DNA of 64,000 bases, from NCBI RefSeq assembly GCF_014652715.1, contig NZ_BMZI01000005.1:352585-416584 (forward strand). The letters run 5' to 3'. Positions 26,750 through 38,070 of this stretch are shown piece after piece; position 1 is the first letter of the stretch; every line of letters begins with the position of its first letter. The position numbers and the translations under genes were made by a program. Under the pieces are notes generated by a model. That model was not told the origin of the DNA and searched no databases. It saw only the letters and a program-made list of their open reading frames with translations. The DNA is from Salinicola rhizosphaerae (lineage in GTDB: Bacteria > Pseudomonadota > Gammaproteobacteria > Pseudomonadales > Halomonadaceae).

Positions 26750-28033
26750 TCACGCCAGACGCCTTAGGTGCAGCGCGCCGACCGCCAGTGCCGCCAGCAG
26801 TAGCACGGCAATAAACGCGGCCACACCGTGCCAGCCGCCCCAGTACCAGAAGGCCCCACCCAGCGTGCCGGCCACGCTCGAACCCAAGTAGTAGCTGAAG
26901 AGATAGAGGGAAGATGCCTGCCCTTTGGCCTGCGTCGCGCGCTGGCCCACCCAACCGCTGGCGAGCGAATGCGCAGCAAAGAACCCGAAGGTGAAGATCA
27001 GAATGCCGATCAGGATCAGACTGATTGGTGAAAAGAGCGTGACGGCGAGTCCCACCAGCATCATCACGATGAACAACCAGAAGATACGCTGGCGTCCGTG
27101 TCGATCCGCCAGTGAACCCGCCCAGGCCGAACTCCAGGTACCCGACAGATAGGCGATCGACAGCACACCGACCAACGCTTGGCTGACACTGTAGGGCTCG
27201 GCGAGCAGCCGGTAGGCGATATAGTTGTAGAGCGTAACGAAACCGCCCATGAGCAGAAACGCCTCGAGAAACAGAAACGGCATACCGCGATCCCGGAAAT
27301 GCACGGCAAATCCCGAAAGCACGTTGCGCCAGTTGAGCGGCCGCGGCGTGAAGTGCTTCGACGGCGGCAGCCAGCGAATGAACAGGACAGCAGCAACCAG
27401 CGCGACGATACCGATGACCGCGAGTGTCCAGCGCCACGGCACCCAGTCGACCATGACACCGCTGATCAGGCGTCCGCTCATGCCACCGATCGAGTTGCCA
27501 CTGATATAAAGCCCCATCGACAGACCGACGTAGCGCGGGTCGATCTCCTCGTTGAGATAGGTCATCGCCACCGCGCAGAGCCCCGACAACGACAGACCGA
27601 CCAGCGCTCGCAGAACCAGAACGCCCGACCAGCTGGGCATTGCTGCCGCCAGCAGACTGAAGATCGCCGCCGCCAGCAGCGCCACTGACATGACTGATTT
27701 ACGCCCCAGCGCATCGGAAATCGGCCCGGTTATCAGCAGCCCCACCGCGAGCATGCCGGTTGCCACCGACAGCGACAGCGAACTGGTCGCCGCGTCGATA
27801 TCGAATGCCTCCGACAGGATCGGCATCAACGGCTGCACGCAATAAAGCAGCACGAACGTCGAAAACGCGCCCAGAAAGAGCGCCAGCATGGTCGGACGAT
27901 AGCCCGGTTTACCGCGTTCGATGAAGCCGCTTTCGATCACTGCCGCTTCCTGCTCCAGCTGCTGATTGGCGGCGTGAGCGGAAGAACTCTGCAGTGACGA
28001 CGAACTGGACGTGGAGTTGGTGTGACGGGACAA
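26750..28033 (-). CDS. MFS transporter, YnfM-like
   Basis: Major facilitator protein of 427 aa. A soluble, serine-rich N-terminus of about 48 residues precedes 12 membrane segments. The loop motif GPISDALGRKSVM and the conserved YNYIAYRLL/ADRHGRQRIFW segments match the YnfM/YdhP-like drug:H+ antiporter group. The likely start is a TTG at 28033, with GGGAG seven bases upstream; no ATG fits. It is divergent from a LysR gene, the same pairing as ynfM/ynfL in E. coli. Confidence 0.82.
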   Translation of the reverse strand: MSRHTNSTSSSSSLQSSSAHAANQQLEQEAAVIESGFIERGKPGYRPTMLALFLGAFSTFVLLYCVQPLMPILSEAFDIDAATSSLSLSVATGMLAVGLLITGPISDALGRKSVMSVALLAAAIFSLLAAAMPSWSGVLVLRALVGLSLSGLCAVAMTYLNEEIDPRYVGLSMGLYISGNSIGGMSGRLISGVMVDWVPWRWTLAVIGIVALVAAVLFIRWLPPSKHFTPRPLNWRNVLSGFAVHFRDRGMPFLFLEAFLLMGGFVTLYNYIAYRLLAEPYSVSQALVGVLSIAYLSGTWSSAWAGSLADRHGRQRIFWLFIVMMLVGLAVTLFSPISLILIGILIFTFGFFAAHSLASGWVGQRATQAKGQASSLYLFSYYLGSSVAGTLGGAFWYWGGWHGVAAFIAVLLLAALAVGALHLRRLA

Positions 28034-28202
28034 CCCGAATCTCCCGATGGTGGCAGGCGCCCTACCGGTAACGCCATGAATGAAAACCGCTGAATGAATG
28101 CTCTCTAGATTACGCCGGTCCAGATTATCGTTCTAATATATTGTTCGACGTTTTTGATATGTTTTACGACTTCACCATACCCCTCGCGCGGAAAGACGCT
28201 CC

Positions 28203-29105
28203 ATGGAACTACGCACCCTGCGCTACTTCGTGATCGTCGCGGAAGAGCTGCATTTCAGTCGTGCGGCGGCCAGGCTGGGTATATCGCAGCCGCCGCTCAG
28301 CCAGCAGATTCGAGCGCTGGAGGACGAACTCGGCACGCGCTTGTTCGAACGCACCAACCGACGCGTCGTGTTGACGGAGGCCGGGCGGCTACTGCTCGAG
28401 GAAGCGAGAGAGATTCTGGATCGTGCGGAACGCGCCTCGCGTCTGGTTTCCCGACTCGGACAGGGAGAAACCGGGCAGCTGCGTATCGGCTTCACCACCT
28501 CCGTTCCGCTCACGGCCACCCTGCCACGCAGCCTGCTGCAGTATCGCGCCCGCTACCCCGACGTCGACCTGCGCATGCACGAGCTCAACAGCCAGCGCCA
28601 GATCGCGCCGCTGATGGAAGGAGATCTCGATATCGGCATCATGCGCCCGGCAACGCTGCCGGACGCGCTCTCGGCCTTTACGTTGGCTCGCGAGCCGCTC
28701 GTTGCCGTCGTCAATGATCAGGGGCCGCTTGGCGGCAGTAGCGAGCCGCTGACTCTGGCCGAACTGGCCGATCACCCGTTCGTCTACTTCTCGCCGGCGG
28801 CCGGAACCGGGCTGCTGGAGCAGTTTCATGCCCTGTTCGCGAGCCGCGGGCTGACCCCGACACTGGTCCAGGCGGTCGGTGGTCCCAATACCATCATCAG
28901 TCTCGTCGCCGGCGGATTGGGAGTCTCGCTATTGCCGGCGTCGTTTCGTCACATCCAGCTCGATAACGTGCGCTACCGACCGATCAGCGACCCGGATGCC
29001 GTCTCGGAAGTCTGGCTGACGCATCCGCGCCAGCGCCTCACGCCGCAGGCCGAGCGGTTTCTGGCGTTGATGCAAGCAAGCGTGGAAGCAGATAACGACT
29101 CATAG
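28203..29105 (+). CDS. LysR-type regulator, YnfL-like
   Basis: LysR-family regulator of 300 aa with the common start MELRTLRYFVIVAEELHFSRAAARLGISQPPLSQQIR. The HTH covers about residues 15-45 and the effector domain about 90-295. The 169-bp divergent gap to the MFS gene contains AT-rich sequence (about 28115-28165), a probable promoter/operator zone. Its expected target is the ynfM-like gene. Confidence 0.86.
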   Translation: MELRTLRYFVIVAEELHFSRAAARLGISQPPLSQQIRALEDELGTRLFERTNRRVVLTEAGRLLLEEAREILDRAERASRLVSRLGQGETGQLRIGFTTSVPLTATLPRSLLQYRARYPDVDLRMHELNSQRQIAPLMEGDLDIGIMRPATLPDALSAFTLAREPLVAVVNDQGPLGGSSEPLTLAELADHPFVYFSPAAGTGLLEQFHALFASRGLTPTLVQAVGGPNTIISLVAGGLGVSLLPASFRHIQLDNVRYRPISDPDAVSEVWLTHPRQRLTPQAERFLALMQASVEADNDS

Positions 29106-29165
29106 CCCGCGTCTTGACCCCGGCTCACCGCTCGATAGACACTGGCTGCGGCAATCATTTGCCAG

Positions 29166-31303
<2,138 letters not shown>

Positions 31304-31310
31304 AACAGGT

Positions 31311-31339
31311 TCAGCGATGGCGGCAACTACCATCGCTGA
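31311..31339. terminator. Hairpin between convergent thiC and ureohydrolase gene
   Basis: TCAGCGATGG, a 9-nt loop and CCATCGCTGA form a perfect 10-bp stem in the 43-bp gap between two convergent stops. No long T run follows. It probably ends transcription from both sides. It lies just outside the duplicated thiC segment, so the remnant copy at 37107 does not have it. Confidence 0.65.
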
Positions 31340-31344
31340 TTCGC

Positions 31345-32283
31345 TCAGGCAGCGATCTCGCGCGCCTTGAGGATATGCGCCATGAAGTTGAGCATCGTTA
31401 GCGCAGCGATGCGCGTGGTGGAGTTGGTCGGGTCGTATTGTGGTGCGACCTCAACCATGTCGAACGCCACGACCGCTCCCTTTTTGGCGATGCCTTCGAG
31501 AATCAACTGCAGCTGATCGTAATCCAGGCCACCCGGCATCGGCGATCCCGTGCCCGAGGCAATGGAGATATCCAGCACGTCGATATCAATGGTGACGTAG
31601 GCATGCTCGAAATCAGGAATCTGCCCCAGAATCTCCTCGATGCGACGCTCTTTGAACTCCCTCGCCGTGATCAGACGGCTACCATAGCTACGCGCATCAT
31701 CGTAATCCTGCTTGCCGCTGCTACCCATGCCGCGCAATCCGACCTGCACCATGTTGCCGATGTGGTTCATCTCCGACATCCGCCGCATCGGACTACCATT
31801 ACCGTGACGTTGCCCTTCGCGGCTGTCGGTCCAGTCGAGATGGGCATCGAGCTGGATGACAGTGAGACCATCGAAGCGGTCGAGCCCTCTTCCCACACCG
31901 ATGGAAATCGAGTGATCCCCGCCCATCACGGCGGGAATCGCGCCACTGGCCGCGATCCGGCGCACATGTTCGGCGATGTTATCCAGCGAGCGATCCAGAT
32001 CCCCCTGGATCAGATGCACGTCACCGCAGTCGACGATCTTCAGTGGCGCGGCGAGATAGACGTCGTCGCGCTCAGGGTCGTAGAAGCCGACATCACCACG
32101 ACCATACTGTGTCGAGGCTTCGCGAATGCGTCGCGGCCCCAGCCGGCAACCGGAAAGAAAGCCCACGCCCACGTCACTGGGTACACCCAGCACAGCGATA
32201 TCGGCATCTAGTGCATGGGTATCGGTACAGATCGGATATTTGCCGAAGGAGCAGATGCCTTCGATGGGCAACGCAAAATTCAT
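31345..32283 (-). CDS. Ureohydrolase (agmatinase/arginase family), copy 1
   Basis: Ureohydrolase of 312 aa that would hydrolyse a guanidino group to urea plus an amine. The binuclear metal site is complete: GGDHSIS, DAHLDW and DIDVLD. The length and the N-terminal GVPSDVGVGFLSGCRLGPRRIREAS loop fit the agmatinase/guanidinobutyrase group more than classical arginase. The start at 32283 has AAGGA correctly spaced; an ATG two codons upstream overlaps that site. It follows a second ureohydrolase after 58 bp. Substrate not decidable by eye: agmatine, guanidinobutyrate, guanidinopropionate or similar. Confidence 0.88.
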   Translation of the reverse strand: MNFALPIEGICSFGKYPICTDTHALDADIAVLGVPSDVGVGFLSGCRLGPRRIREASTQYGRGDVGFYDPERDDVYLAAPLKIVDCGDVHLIQGDLDRSLDNIAEHVRRIAASGAIPAVMGGDHSISIGVGRGLDRFDGLTVIQLDAHLDWTDSREGQRHGNGSPMRRMSEMNHIGNMVQVGLRGMGSSGKQDYDDARSYGSRLITAREFKERRIEEILGQIPDFEHAYVTIDIDVLDISIASGTGSPMPGGLDYDQLQLILEGIAKKGAVVAFDMVEVAPQYDPTNSTTRIAALTMLNFMAHILKAREIAA

Positions 32284-32341
32284 GGCCATTCCTTGTAATT
32301 CGTCAGTTGTCGTTGAATGCACGGCGCGAGTCACGCACGTG

Positions 32342-33301
32342 TTAGTTGGCGAGTTCGCTCATGCGCACCTTGGCGAGTCGATATCCCATCAACTCCACCA
32401 GCACCTGCGCGCCAAGATAGGACGTCGCACCGGTGGCAACGTCGAGCTGAGGATTGATCTCCACCAAGTCGAAACCGACCAGATCGAAGCGCGCCACGAT
32501 CGCCTTCAGCAGCGACCGCATCTGGCGGTAGTCTAGTCCGTCCGGCTCACCGGAGACGCAGCCGGGGACCAGCGACATGTCGAAGGCGTCGATGTCGACG
32601 CTGAGATAGACGCTGGCATCGGCAGGAATATGGCCCAACCAGTCTTCGATCGCGGTTTCACGAATCTCGTCCATGCCGACGATGCGATTACCGGCGGCCA
32701 GGGTGTCGCGATACTCGGCCTCACGAATACGCAGGCTGCGTGCGCCGATATGGGTGACACTCTGGACCTGAGGAAGATTGGAGATGTGCCGGAACGGTTG
32801 ACCGTTGGTGTAGGTCAGCGTGTCGGTGATCGGCGCGAAATCAAGATGCGCATCGATCTGGATGACATGTATCGGGCGCTGGAACGCACTGACTACCGGA
32901 AAGCTGATCGAGTGATCCCCGCCCAGCACCACCGGAATGGCATCGGCCGCGAGCAGCACAGCGACCGCTTCGGTAATATTGTGATGTGTGGCAGCGACAT
33001 TGACCGGCACCACATCCACGTCGCCCGCATCGACGATGGCACGGCCAGTGACGGCATCGGTCAGATAGGTCCGATCACTAGTCATGTCGTAGTAGCTTTG
33101 GGGAGAAAACCGCAGGGAGTGTTCTCTCAACGAGCGCGGTGCGAAGCGTGCCCCCGGCATGAACGGCGAAGCTTCATCGAACGGAATACCCAGCACCGCC
33201 ATGGCATCAGTGGGAATCTCTCCGCCAAGAGCGCACAGGTCGGCGCGAAGGAAGGTAGGAATGCCGCAGTAGGCGCGGTTTGTTTTCGTGGCATCGAACA
33301 T
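32342..33301 (-). CDS. Ureohydrolase (agmatinase/arginase family), copy 2
   Basis: Second ureohydrolase, 319 aa, clearly diverged from its neighbour but with a complete metal site: GGDHSISF, DAHLDF and DIDAFDMS. The N-terminal substrate loop differs (GIPFDEASPFMPGARFAPRSLREHS), so the two enzymes may take different guanidino compounds, act in sequence, or form a mixed oligomer. It is transcribed leftward just downstream of a LysR gene and upstream of copy 1, opposite the ABC transporter genes. Confidence 0.88.
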   Translation of the reverse strand: MFDATKTNRAYCGIPTFLRADLCALGGEIPTDAMAVLGIPFDEASPFMPGARFAPRSLREHSLRFSPQSYYDMTSDRTYLTDAVTGRAIVDAGDVDVVPVNVAATHHNITEAVAVLLAADAIPVVLGGDHSISFPVVSAFQRPIHVIQIDAHLDFAPITDTLTYTNGQPFRHISNLPQVQSVTHIGARSLRIREAEYRDTLAAGNRIVGMDEIRETAIEDWLGHIPADASVYLSVDIDAFDMSLVPGCVSGEPDGLDYRQMRSLLKAIVARFDLVGFDLVEINPQLDVATGATSYLGAQVLVELMGYRLAKVRMSELAN

Positions 33302-33419
33302 GTTGGATCACGACCGTATCTGCGTATAGAGGTCGTGATTTTCAAACCGAAGCGCGCAACAAGACCAATGAAAAAAAGTCGCTGCACCATAGCGATAGGG
33401 AATAGCCCCCGAAATGCTC

Positions 33420-34370
33420 TCACCCCGCCACACGTTCACGCAGTTCGGCGATCAGCAGTTCAGCGGCCCGCGGAATGTTCTTGAGGGCCGGGTAGATCAG
33501 CGCCATGCCATGCAGGAGGCCGGGCTCGAAGGGCAGGAAGCGGATCGTCCGTTCGGCATCCAGCGAAGCGTAGGCATCGGCATTAAACGGATCGACGATG
33601 GCATAGCCGAGGTTGTATTTGACCATGCCCAGCCCGCTCCACCACAGGCGAGTCTCGTAGGCCGGATTGAACACCGCCCCTGCGATGTCGAACGCCCGCT
33701 GCTGCTGCACCGTGATCTCGTGTCCCGACTCCAGCGTGATCGCCGGCCGGCCATCCAGATCTGCCGGTGTCAGCACCGATTTGCGAGATAACGGATCCTC
33801 GACCGACACGGCGCAGACGCAGGTCACGTTGAACGGAATCGCATGATAGTTGGGGCTGCTGGCGATCGGATGCTGAAAGGAGTCCTCGATGACCGCGAGG
33901 TCCAGCTGCTGCAGCAGCACCTTCTTGAGCAGATGATCCGAAGTTTCCACCTGCAGGCTGACCCGGACATCCGGTCGTTCACGAAGGAACGACGACAGCG
34001 TCTGCGGCAACAGATCGTAAGAGAGCCCCGGCGTACAGCCGATCTCGATTCGTCCGAGGCTGGCTCGGCGAATATTGGCAATGGCATCGGTGAGCCCATC
34101 AAGGTTGACCAGCGTACTTGAGACCTCCTCGAACAGGTACGCCGCCTCTCTCGTCATCTCCAATCGGCCGCTACGGCGATGAAACAACTGCTGCCCCGTT
34201 TCATGCTCCAGAGCCGCAAGCTGCTTGCTGACCGCCGGTTGAGTAAGATTCATGCTCTCGGCGGCGGACGAGACGGAACCCAGCATACCGACGGCGTAGA
34301 ACGCCTCGAAATGACGAATATTGAGTTTGCGCCGCTCCAGTCTCGCCAGTGACAAACGTTGTCGATTCAT
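33420..34370 (-). CDS. LysR-type regulator of the ureohydrolase/ABC module
   Basis: LysR-family protein of 316 aa: HTH at about residues 25-60 (SVSSAAESMNLTQPAVSKQLAALEHE) and effector domain to the C-terminus. AGGA precedes the ATG. It is divergent from the substrate-binding protein gene at 34489 (118-bp gap, AT-rich around 34400-34440) and upstream of both ureohydrolase genes, so it is placed to control both arms. Its ligand may be the guanidino compound or amino acid taken up. Confidence 0.85.
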   Translation of the reverse strand: MNRQRLSLARLERRKLNIRHFEAFYAVGMLGSVSSAAESMNLTQPAVSKQLAALEHETGQQLFHRRSGRLEMTREAAYLFEEVSSTLVNLDGLTDAIANIRRASLGRIEIGCTPGLSYDLLPQTLSSFLRERPDVRVSLQVETSDHLLKKVLLQQLDLAVIEDSFQHPIASSPNYHAIPFNVTCVCAVSVEDPLSRKSVLTPADLDGRPAITLESGHEITVQQQRAFDIAGAVFNPAYETRLWWSGLGMVKYNLGYAIVDPFNADAYASLDAERTIRFLPFEPGLLHGMALIYPALKNIPRAAELLIAELRERVAG

Positions 34371-34488
34371 ACCCTTCCTGATGCCACCATTCCGACGAGT
34401 TATAGCGGAAAAACATTTTTTCAGTTGTGACGTTTTCAGTCATCGGGATTAATGAAATCCCCGCTCACCAAAAACAATAGAGATTGCG

Positions 34489-35238
34489 ATGAAAAAACTT
34501 CTGACAAGAATCTGTCTCATTACCATGATTGCCCTACCAAGCCTTGCCAGCGTCGCGCAGGCCGACGACGTCCCCGCAACCCTGCGCGTGGCGATCGACC
34601 CGACTTTCCCGCCGATGGAGTTTACATCGGACGGCCAGTTGCAAGGATTCGACGTCGATCTGTTCAACGCCATCGCCGAGCGCATGGGATCCCAGGTCGA
34701 ATGGATCAACACGGAATTCAAGGGTCTAGTGCCCAGCCTGATCGCCAAGCGCGCCGACGTGGTCGCCTCAGCCATCTACATCACCGAGGACCGGGCCAAG
34801 GTCGTCGACTTTTCCGATGCCTATTTCAATAGTGGACTGGTCATCGTCAAGAAGAAAGGTGATGAGACGATCCAGGGGCCGAAGGATCTCGACGGCAAGC
34901 GAGTCGCGCTGCAGACCGGCACGAAATCCGTCCAATTCATGACGGACAATTTTCCCGATGTCACCCGCGTAGAAGTCGAGAAGAACAATCAGATGTTCGA
35001 CATGGTGATAGCCGGGCGCGCCGATGCCGTCGTCACCGGCAAGCCCTTCGCGCGTTTCTATGCCACCAAGCGCGGCAACATGAGCGTGCTCAACGAGCAG
35101 CTGACCACGGAGCCCTACGGCTATGCCGTACGCAAGGACCTCCCGGCAGTGACGACGGCAATCAACGAGGCGCTTGACGCCCTCAAGGCCGATGGTACCT
35201 ATCAGAAAATCACCGAAAAGTGGTTCGGCGCCGAATAG
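34489..35238 (+). CDS. Amino acid ABC transporter, substrate-binding protein
   Basis: Periplasmic solute-binding protein of 249 aa (family 3, PF00497). A Sec signal peptide covers about residues 1-25 (MKKLLTRICLITM...SVAQA), with cleavage before DD. The mature part starts LRVAIDPTFPPMEF and has the GFDVDLFNAIAERMG lobe, typical of binding proteins for polar or basic amino acids. First gene of the transporter unit. The divergent ureohydrolases suggest it binds a guanidino compound such as arginine or guanidinobutyrate. Confidence 0.9.
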   Translation: MKKLLTRICLITMIALPSLASVAQADDVPATLRVAIDPTFPPMEFTSDGQLQGFDVDLFNAIAERMGSQVEWINTEFKGLVPSLIAKRADVVASAIYITEDRAKVVDFSDAYFNSGLVIVKKKGDETIQGPKDLDGKRVALQTGTKSVQFMTDNFPDVTRVEVEKNNQMFDMVIAGRADAVVTGKPFARFYATKRGNMSVLNEQLTTEPYGYAVRKDLPAVTTAINEALDALKADGTYQKITEKWFGAE

Positions 35239-35249
35239 CGCCTTCCCGG

Positions 35250-35273
35250 CAGGGCGATCACCGGATCGCCCTG
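35250..35273 (+). promoter_or_regulatory. Intercistronic hairpin between binding protein and permease
   Basis: CAGGGCGATC, loop ACCG, GATCGCCCTG: a perfect 10-bp stem 12 bp after the binding-protein stop with no T run. Such hairpins in ABC operons commonly protect the upstream message, so the binding protein is made in excess of the membrane parts. Partial termination is an alternative. Confidence 0.65.
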
Positions 35274-35319
35274 AACTGCCATACCCTCCCGTTTTTGCCA
35301 ATCACCGCAGGACGACACC

Positions 35320-35988
35320 TTGATCGATTTCGACTTCTCTCCCGTCATCGAGAACTTCGGGTCATTGATGCATGGCACACTGATCACGGTCGAGGTGGTC
35401 GCCGTCTCGATGATCCTGAGCTGCACACTCGGCCTGCTCGTGGGCATCGGCAGACTTGATACCTCCCGACGCCTGCTCTACGGCATCTGTTCGTTCTACG
35501 TGTTCATCTTTCGCGGCACGCCGCTGCTGGTCCAGCTTTTCATCTGGTACTACGGCCTGCCCCAGTTCGGCATCAGCTTGCCATCGTTTCTGTGTGGCGT
35601 GATCGGGCTGGGCCTCTATTCGGCCTCCTACGTCTCAGAGATTGTGCGCGGTGCGCTGCAATCGGTGGACAAGGGTCAGCATGAGGCAGCACGTGCCATC
35701 GGCATGTCGCGGCGCGTGACCATGCGCCTGATCATCGTTCCCCAGGCGATCGTGCGCATCATTCCCCCCCTCGGCAACGAGTTCATCTCCCTGATCAAGA
35801 ACTCCGCACTGATCTCGCTCGTCACCATTCACGACATCATGCATGAGGGCCAGCAGATCATCAGCGTCTCCTACCGCTCGCTGGAGGTCTACCTGGCGAT
35901 CGGCGCCGTCTACCTGGTGCTGACCTGGTCAGTCAGTCGGCTGCTGAGAACTTTCGAGAACCGTCTGCACACCAAAGGCATTCAATGA
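35320..35988 (+). CDS. Amino acid ABC transporter permease (HisM/GlnP type)
   Basis: Inner-membrane permease of 222 aa with about five hydrophobic segments. The EAA loop that docks the ATPase is seen as [23 protein letters not shown]. The start is a TTG at 35320 (the nearest ATG would cut off the first membrane segment). Only one permease gene is present, so it probably forms a homodimer. It overlaps the ATPase gene by 4 bp (ATGA). Confidence 0.88.
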   Translation: MIDFDFSPVIENFGSLMHGTLITVEVVAVSMILSCTLGLLVGIGRLDTSRRLLYGICSFYVFIFRGTPLLVQLFIWYYGLPQFGISLPSFLCGVIGLGLYSASYVSEIVRGALQSVDKGQHEAARAIGMSRRVTMRLIIVPQAIVRIIPPLGNEFISLIKNSALISLVTIHDIMHEGQQIISVSYRSLEVYLAIGAVYLVLTWSVSRLLRTFENRLHTKGIQ

Positions 35989-36755
35989 TGACGCAACCTA
36001 AAGCTTCCGCCGGGGCTTTGATCTCGACCATCGGCCTGTTCAAGTACTTCGGCGACACGCTGATCCTCGACGATATCAACCTCACCGTGCAGCGTGGCGA
36101 AGTCGTCGTGCTCATCGGTCCCAGTGGCTCGGGCAAAAGCACGTTGCTGCGTTGCTGCAACGGTCTGGAAATTGCCCAGAAAGGCATCGTCGAGATCTGC
36201 GGAGAACGCTTGAGCCAGCAGGGCCAGCTACTCCCGGAACGCCAGCTGGATGCCCTTCGCACCCGCGCCGGCATGGTATTTCAATCGTTCAACCTGTTCG
36301 CACACCTCAAGGTGATCGACAACATCACCATCGGCCCGCGCAAGGTCCTGGAGCAGCATGCCGAGGAATCAAGACGACTCGGCCTGGAACTGCTGGACAA
36401 GGTCGGACTCGCGGACAAGGCCGATGCCATGCCTGGCAATCTGTCCGGCGGTCAGAAACAGCGTGTCGCCATTGCCCGAGCGCTGGCCATGCGTCCGGAA
36501 CTCATGCTGTTCGACGAGCCGACCTCGGCCCTCGACCCCGAACTGGTCGGCGAGGTGCTGCAGGTGATCCGACTGCTGGCCGCCGAGGGTATGACGATGA
36601 TCATCGTCACCCATGAAATGAACTTCGCGCGGGAAATCGCCGATCGTATTATCGTCATGGATCGGGGTAGGATTGTGGACTCTGGCACCCCGGAGATGAT
36701 CTTCGGCTCAGAGGCAAACCCACGGACCCGCAGTTTTCTCGCCAAGGTGTTGTAG
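35985..36755 (+). CDS. Amino acid ABC transporter ATP-binding protein (GlnQ/HisP type)
   Basis: ABC ATPase of 256 aa with Walker [10 protein letters not shown], signature LSGGQKQR, Walker [13 protein letters not shown] and the switch histidine in IIVTHEM. It completes a three-gene polar amino acid importer with the two genes before it. Translationally coupled to the permease by an ATGA overlap. About 185 bp after its stop begins the duplicated thiC 3' end; the sequence between (36756-36940) shows no gene. Confidence 0.92.
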   Translation: MMTQPKASAGALISTIGLFKYFGDTLILDDINLTVQRGEVVVLIGPSGSGKSTLLRCCNGLEIAQKGIVEICGERLSQQGQLLPERQLDALRTRAGMVFQSFNLFAHLKVIDNITIGPRKVLEQHAEESRRLGLELLDKVGLADKADAMPGNLSGGQKQRVAIARALAMRPELMLFDEPTSALDPELVGEVLQVIRLLAAEGMTMIIVTHEMNFAREIADRIIVMDRGRIVDSGTPEMIFGSEANPRTRSFLAKVL

Positions 36756-36940
36756 TTCCCCATCGATCTCCTACCGAGTCAGTTCTGGATGCCCTGCGTC
36801 ACTGAATCACATCGTTCGGATGACGAGTAGAAGTCGTAAGTTCGTCGACCGAGCAGTTCACCGAAGCCCTCATTCGAACCGGGGTCGGCGACCGCGCCAC
36901 GAAGACCAGCCAGCGCGCGGCCACGAGACGCTGCCCAAGG

Positions 36941-37107
36941 GCCCACTTCTGTTCGATGTGTGGGCCGAAGTTCTGCTCGATGAAGATCACCCAGGAAGTG
37001 CGCGAGCGCTTCGGCACGGCAGCCTCGAACGAGAAAGAGGAGGGGCTAAAGGCTCAGGCGCAGCGGTTCCAGAATGAAGGTGGCGAGCTCTATCGGGAAG
37101 TGTGAGC
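36941..37107 (+). pseudogene. Duplicated 3'-terminal fragment of thiC
   Basis: Exact-length copy of thiC bases 31137-31303 with one silent difference, including the CX2CX4C codons, the TGA and the two bases after it. There is no start or upstream thiC sequence, apart from a blurred GCCCAAGG just before. It cannot make a working enzyme. It ends 75 bp from the convergent COG0212 gene. The near identity points to a recent event or ongoing gene conversion. Its likely meaning is a boundary scar of the ureohydrolase/ABC module. Confidence 0.95.
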
Positions 37108-37182
37108 TCTACATAGAGGGCAGGATATCGTTCAGGGTATCGGGAAAAGCGAGGCTCCACTGAGGCGCCTCGCCTCTCGGGA

Positions 37183-37926
37183 TCAGACCTGGCCCAGGGC
37201 TTCCATCCGGCAGAGCTCCTGCAGCGGCGGAATCGTGTCGTACATCTCCTGGTCGAGCAGTTCCCAGACGATACCCACGGTCGGCTTGTGCGGTGCGCTG
37301 ACCTCGATCGTGCGGGTCGGCGTGAAGATCACGTCCGACACCGTGTCGAAAACCTCCGGATGCAGCTCTTCTGCCAGCACCTGGCAGTCATGAACGAGCG
37401 CCGCGGAAGGCGTGTCGACGTCGATATTGCCGATGCGGAACAGCATGCCCCATTCGGCATCGAAGAAGCCGTGTCCCTTGCCGAAACGGATGCCGGCTTC
37501 ATTGATCGCACCAGTGCCGGTGACCATGAAGTCGGTCTTCGGCATCTGGCGAATCTCGGCCAGAGTGACCGCTCGCCCCATGCGTTCCATGCCGTCCAGC
37601 GTAGCGGCATAGAGGTACCTATCCTCGGGGATTTCGGCGGGATCGAGCAGCCAAAAGCCGCGCTTGATCGAGTAGGTGGTCATCAGCACCTGCTTGCCAT
37701 CCTGCAGCGCCCGATGACGCAGCTCTTCCAGACAATTGTCCGGCGTGATGAAGATGACCTTTGCTTCCTGATAGTAACGGTGGGCCACCAGGCGCTCGGT
37801 CGCCGCCTCGCGCTGCTGGAAGTCGGCGATAAACTCGCCGAAATCAAAATGAAAGCGGCTATCGGGAAAAGCAACCTGGCGCAGATCGCGGAAAACGCGC
37901 TGACGCACGTCGGATTTATGGCTCAT
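37183..37926 (-). CDS. COG0212 5-formyltetrahydrofolate cyclo-ligase-like protein, copy 1
   Basis: Protein of 247 aa related to 5-formyl-THF cyclo-ligase but of the COG0212 paralogue type. Visible features: an N-terminal SHKSDVRQRVFRDLR, FPDSRFHFDFGEFIADF, VIFITPDNCLEELR, and the GIRFGKGHGFFDAEWGML motif that corresponds to the cyclo-ligase GxGxGxYD/E region. Such paralogues have been linked by genome context to thiamin metabolism and lack proven cyclo-ligase activity. The start at 37926 has GAGG upstream. It ends the leftward unit that starts at 42296, which also encodes the transporter and a second paralogue. Confidence 0.82.
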   Translation of the reverse strand: MSHKSDVRQRVFRDLRQVAFPDSRFHFDFGEFIADFQQREAATERLVAHRYYQEAKVIFITPDNCLEELRHRALQDGKQVLMTTYSIKRGFWLLDPAEIPEDRYLYAATLDGMERMGRAVTLAEIRQMPKTDFMVTGTGAINEAGIRFGKGHGFFDAEWGMLFRIGNIDVDTPSAALVHDCQVLAEELHPEVFDTVSDVIFTPTRTIEVSAPHKPTVGIVWELLDQEMYDTIPPLQELCRMEALGQV

Positions 37927-38070
37927 GGCAACCTCGAGTTCGATCAATCAGGCCCTGGCGGCTTCACGCCACCCGGGCAATTCATGGTTAAGGACAACCC
38001 GCCTGCCGGCGCCGTCGGACGACGCGGATTACGGCACCGATATCAACCGGCGCTTCCGTCAAACAGCGGG

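Noticed and set aside
31304..36940. Insertion sequence or prophage between the thiC copies
   Set aside because: No transposase, integrase, inverted terminal repeats or tRNA target is seen; all genes in the interval are metabolic or regulatory.
37183..37926. Genuine 5-formyltetrahydrofolate cyclo-ligase (ygfA/MTHFS)
   Set aside because: At 247 aa it is longer than true cyclo-ligases (about 180-200 aa). There is no 6S RNA or ygfA context, and a second paralogue sits with a transporter.
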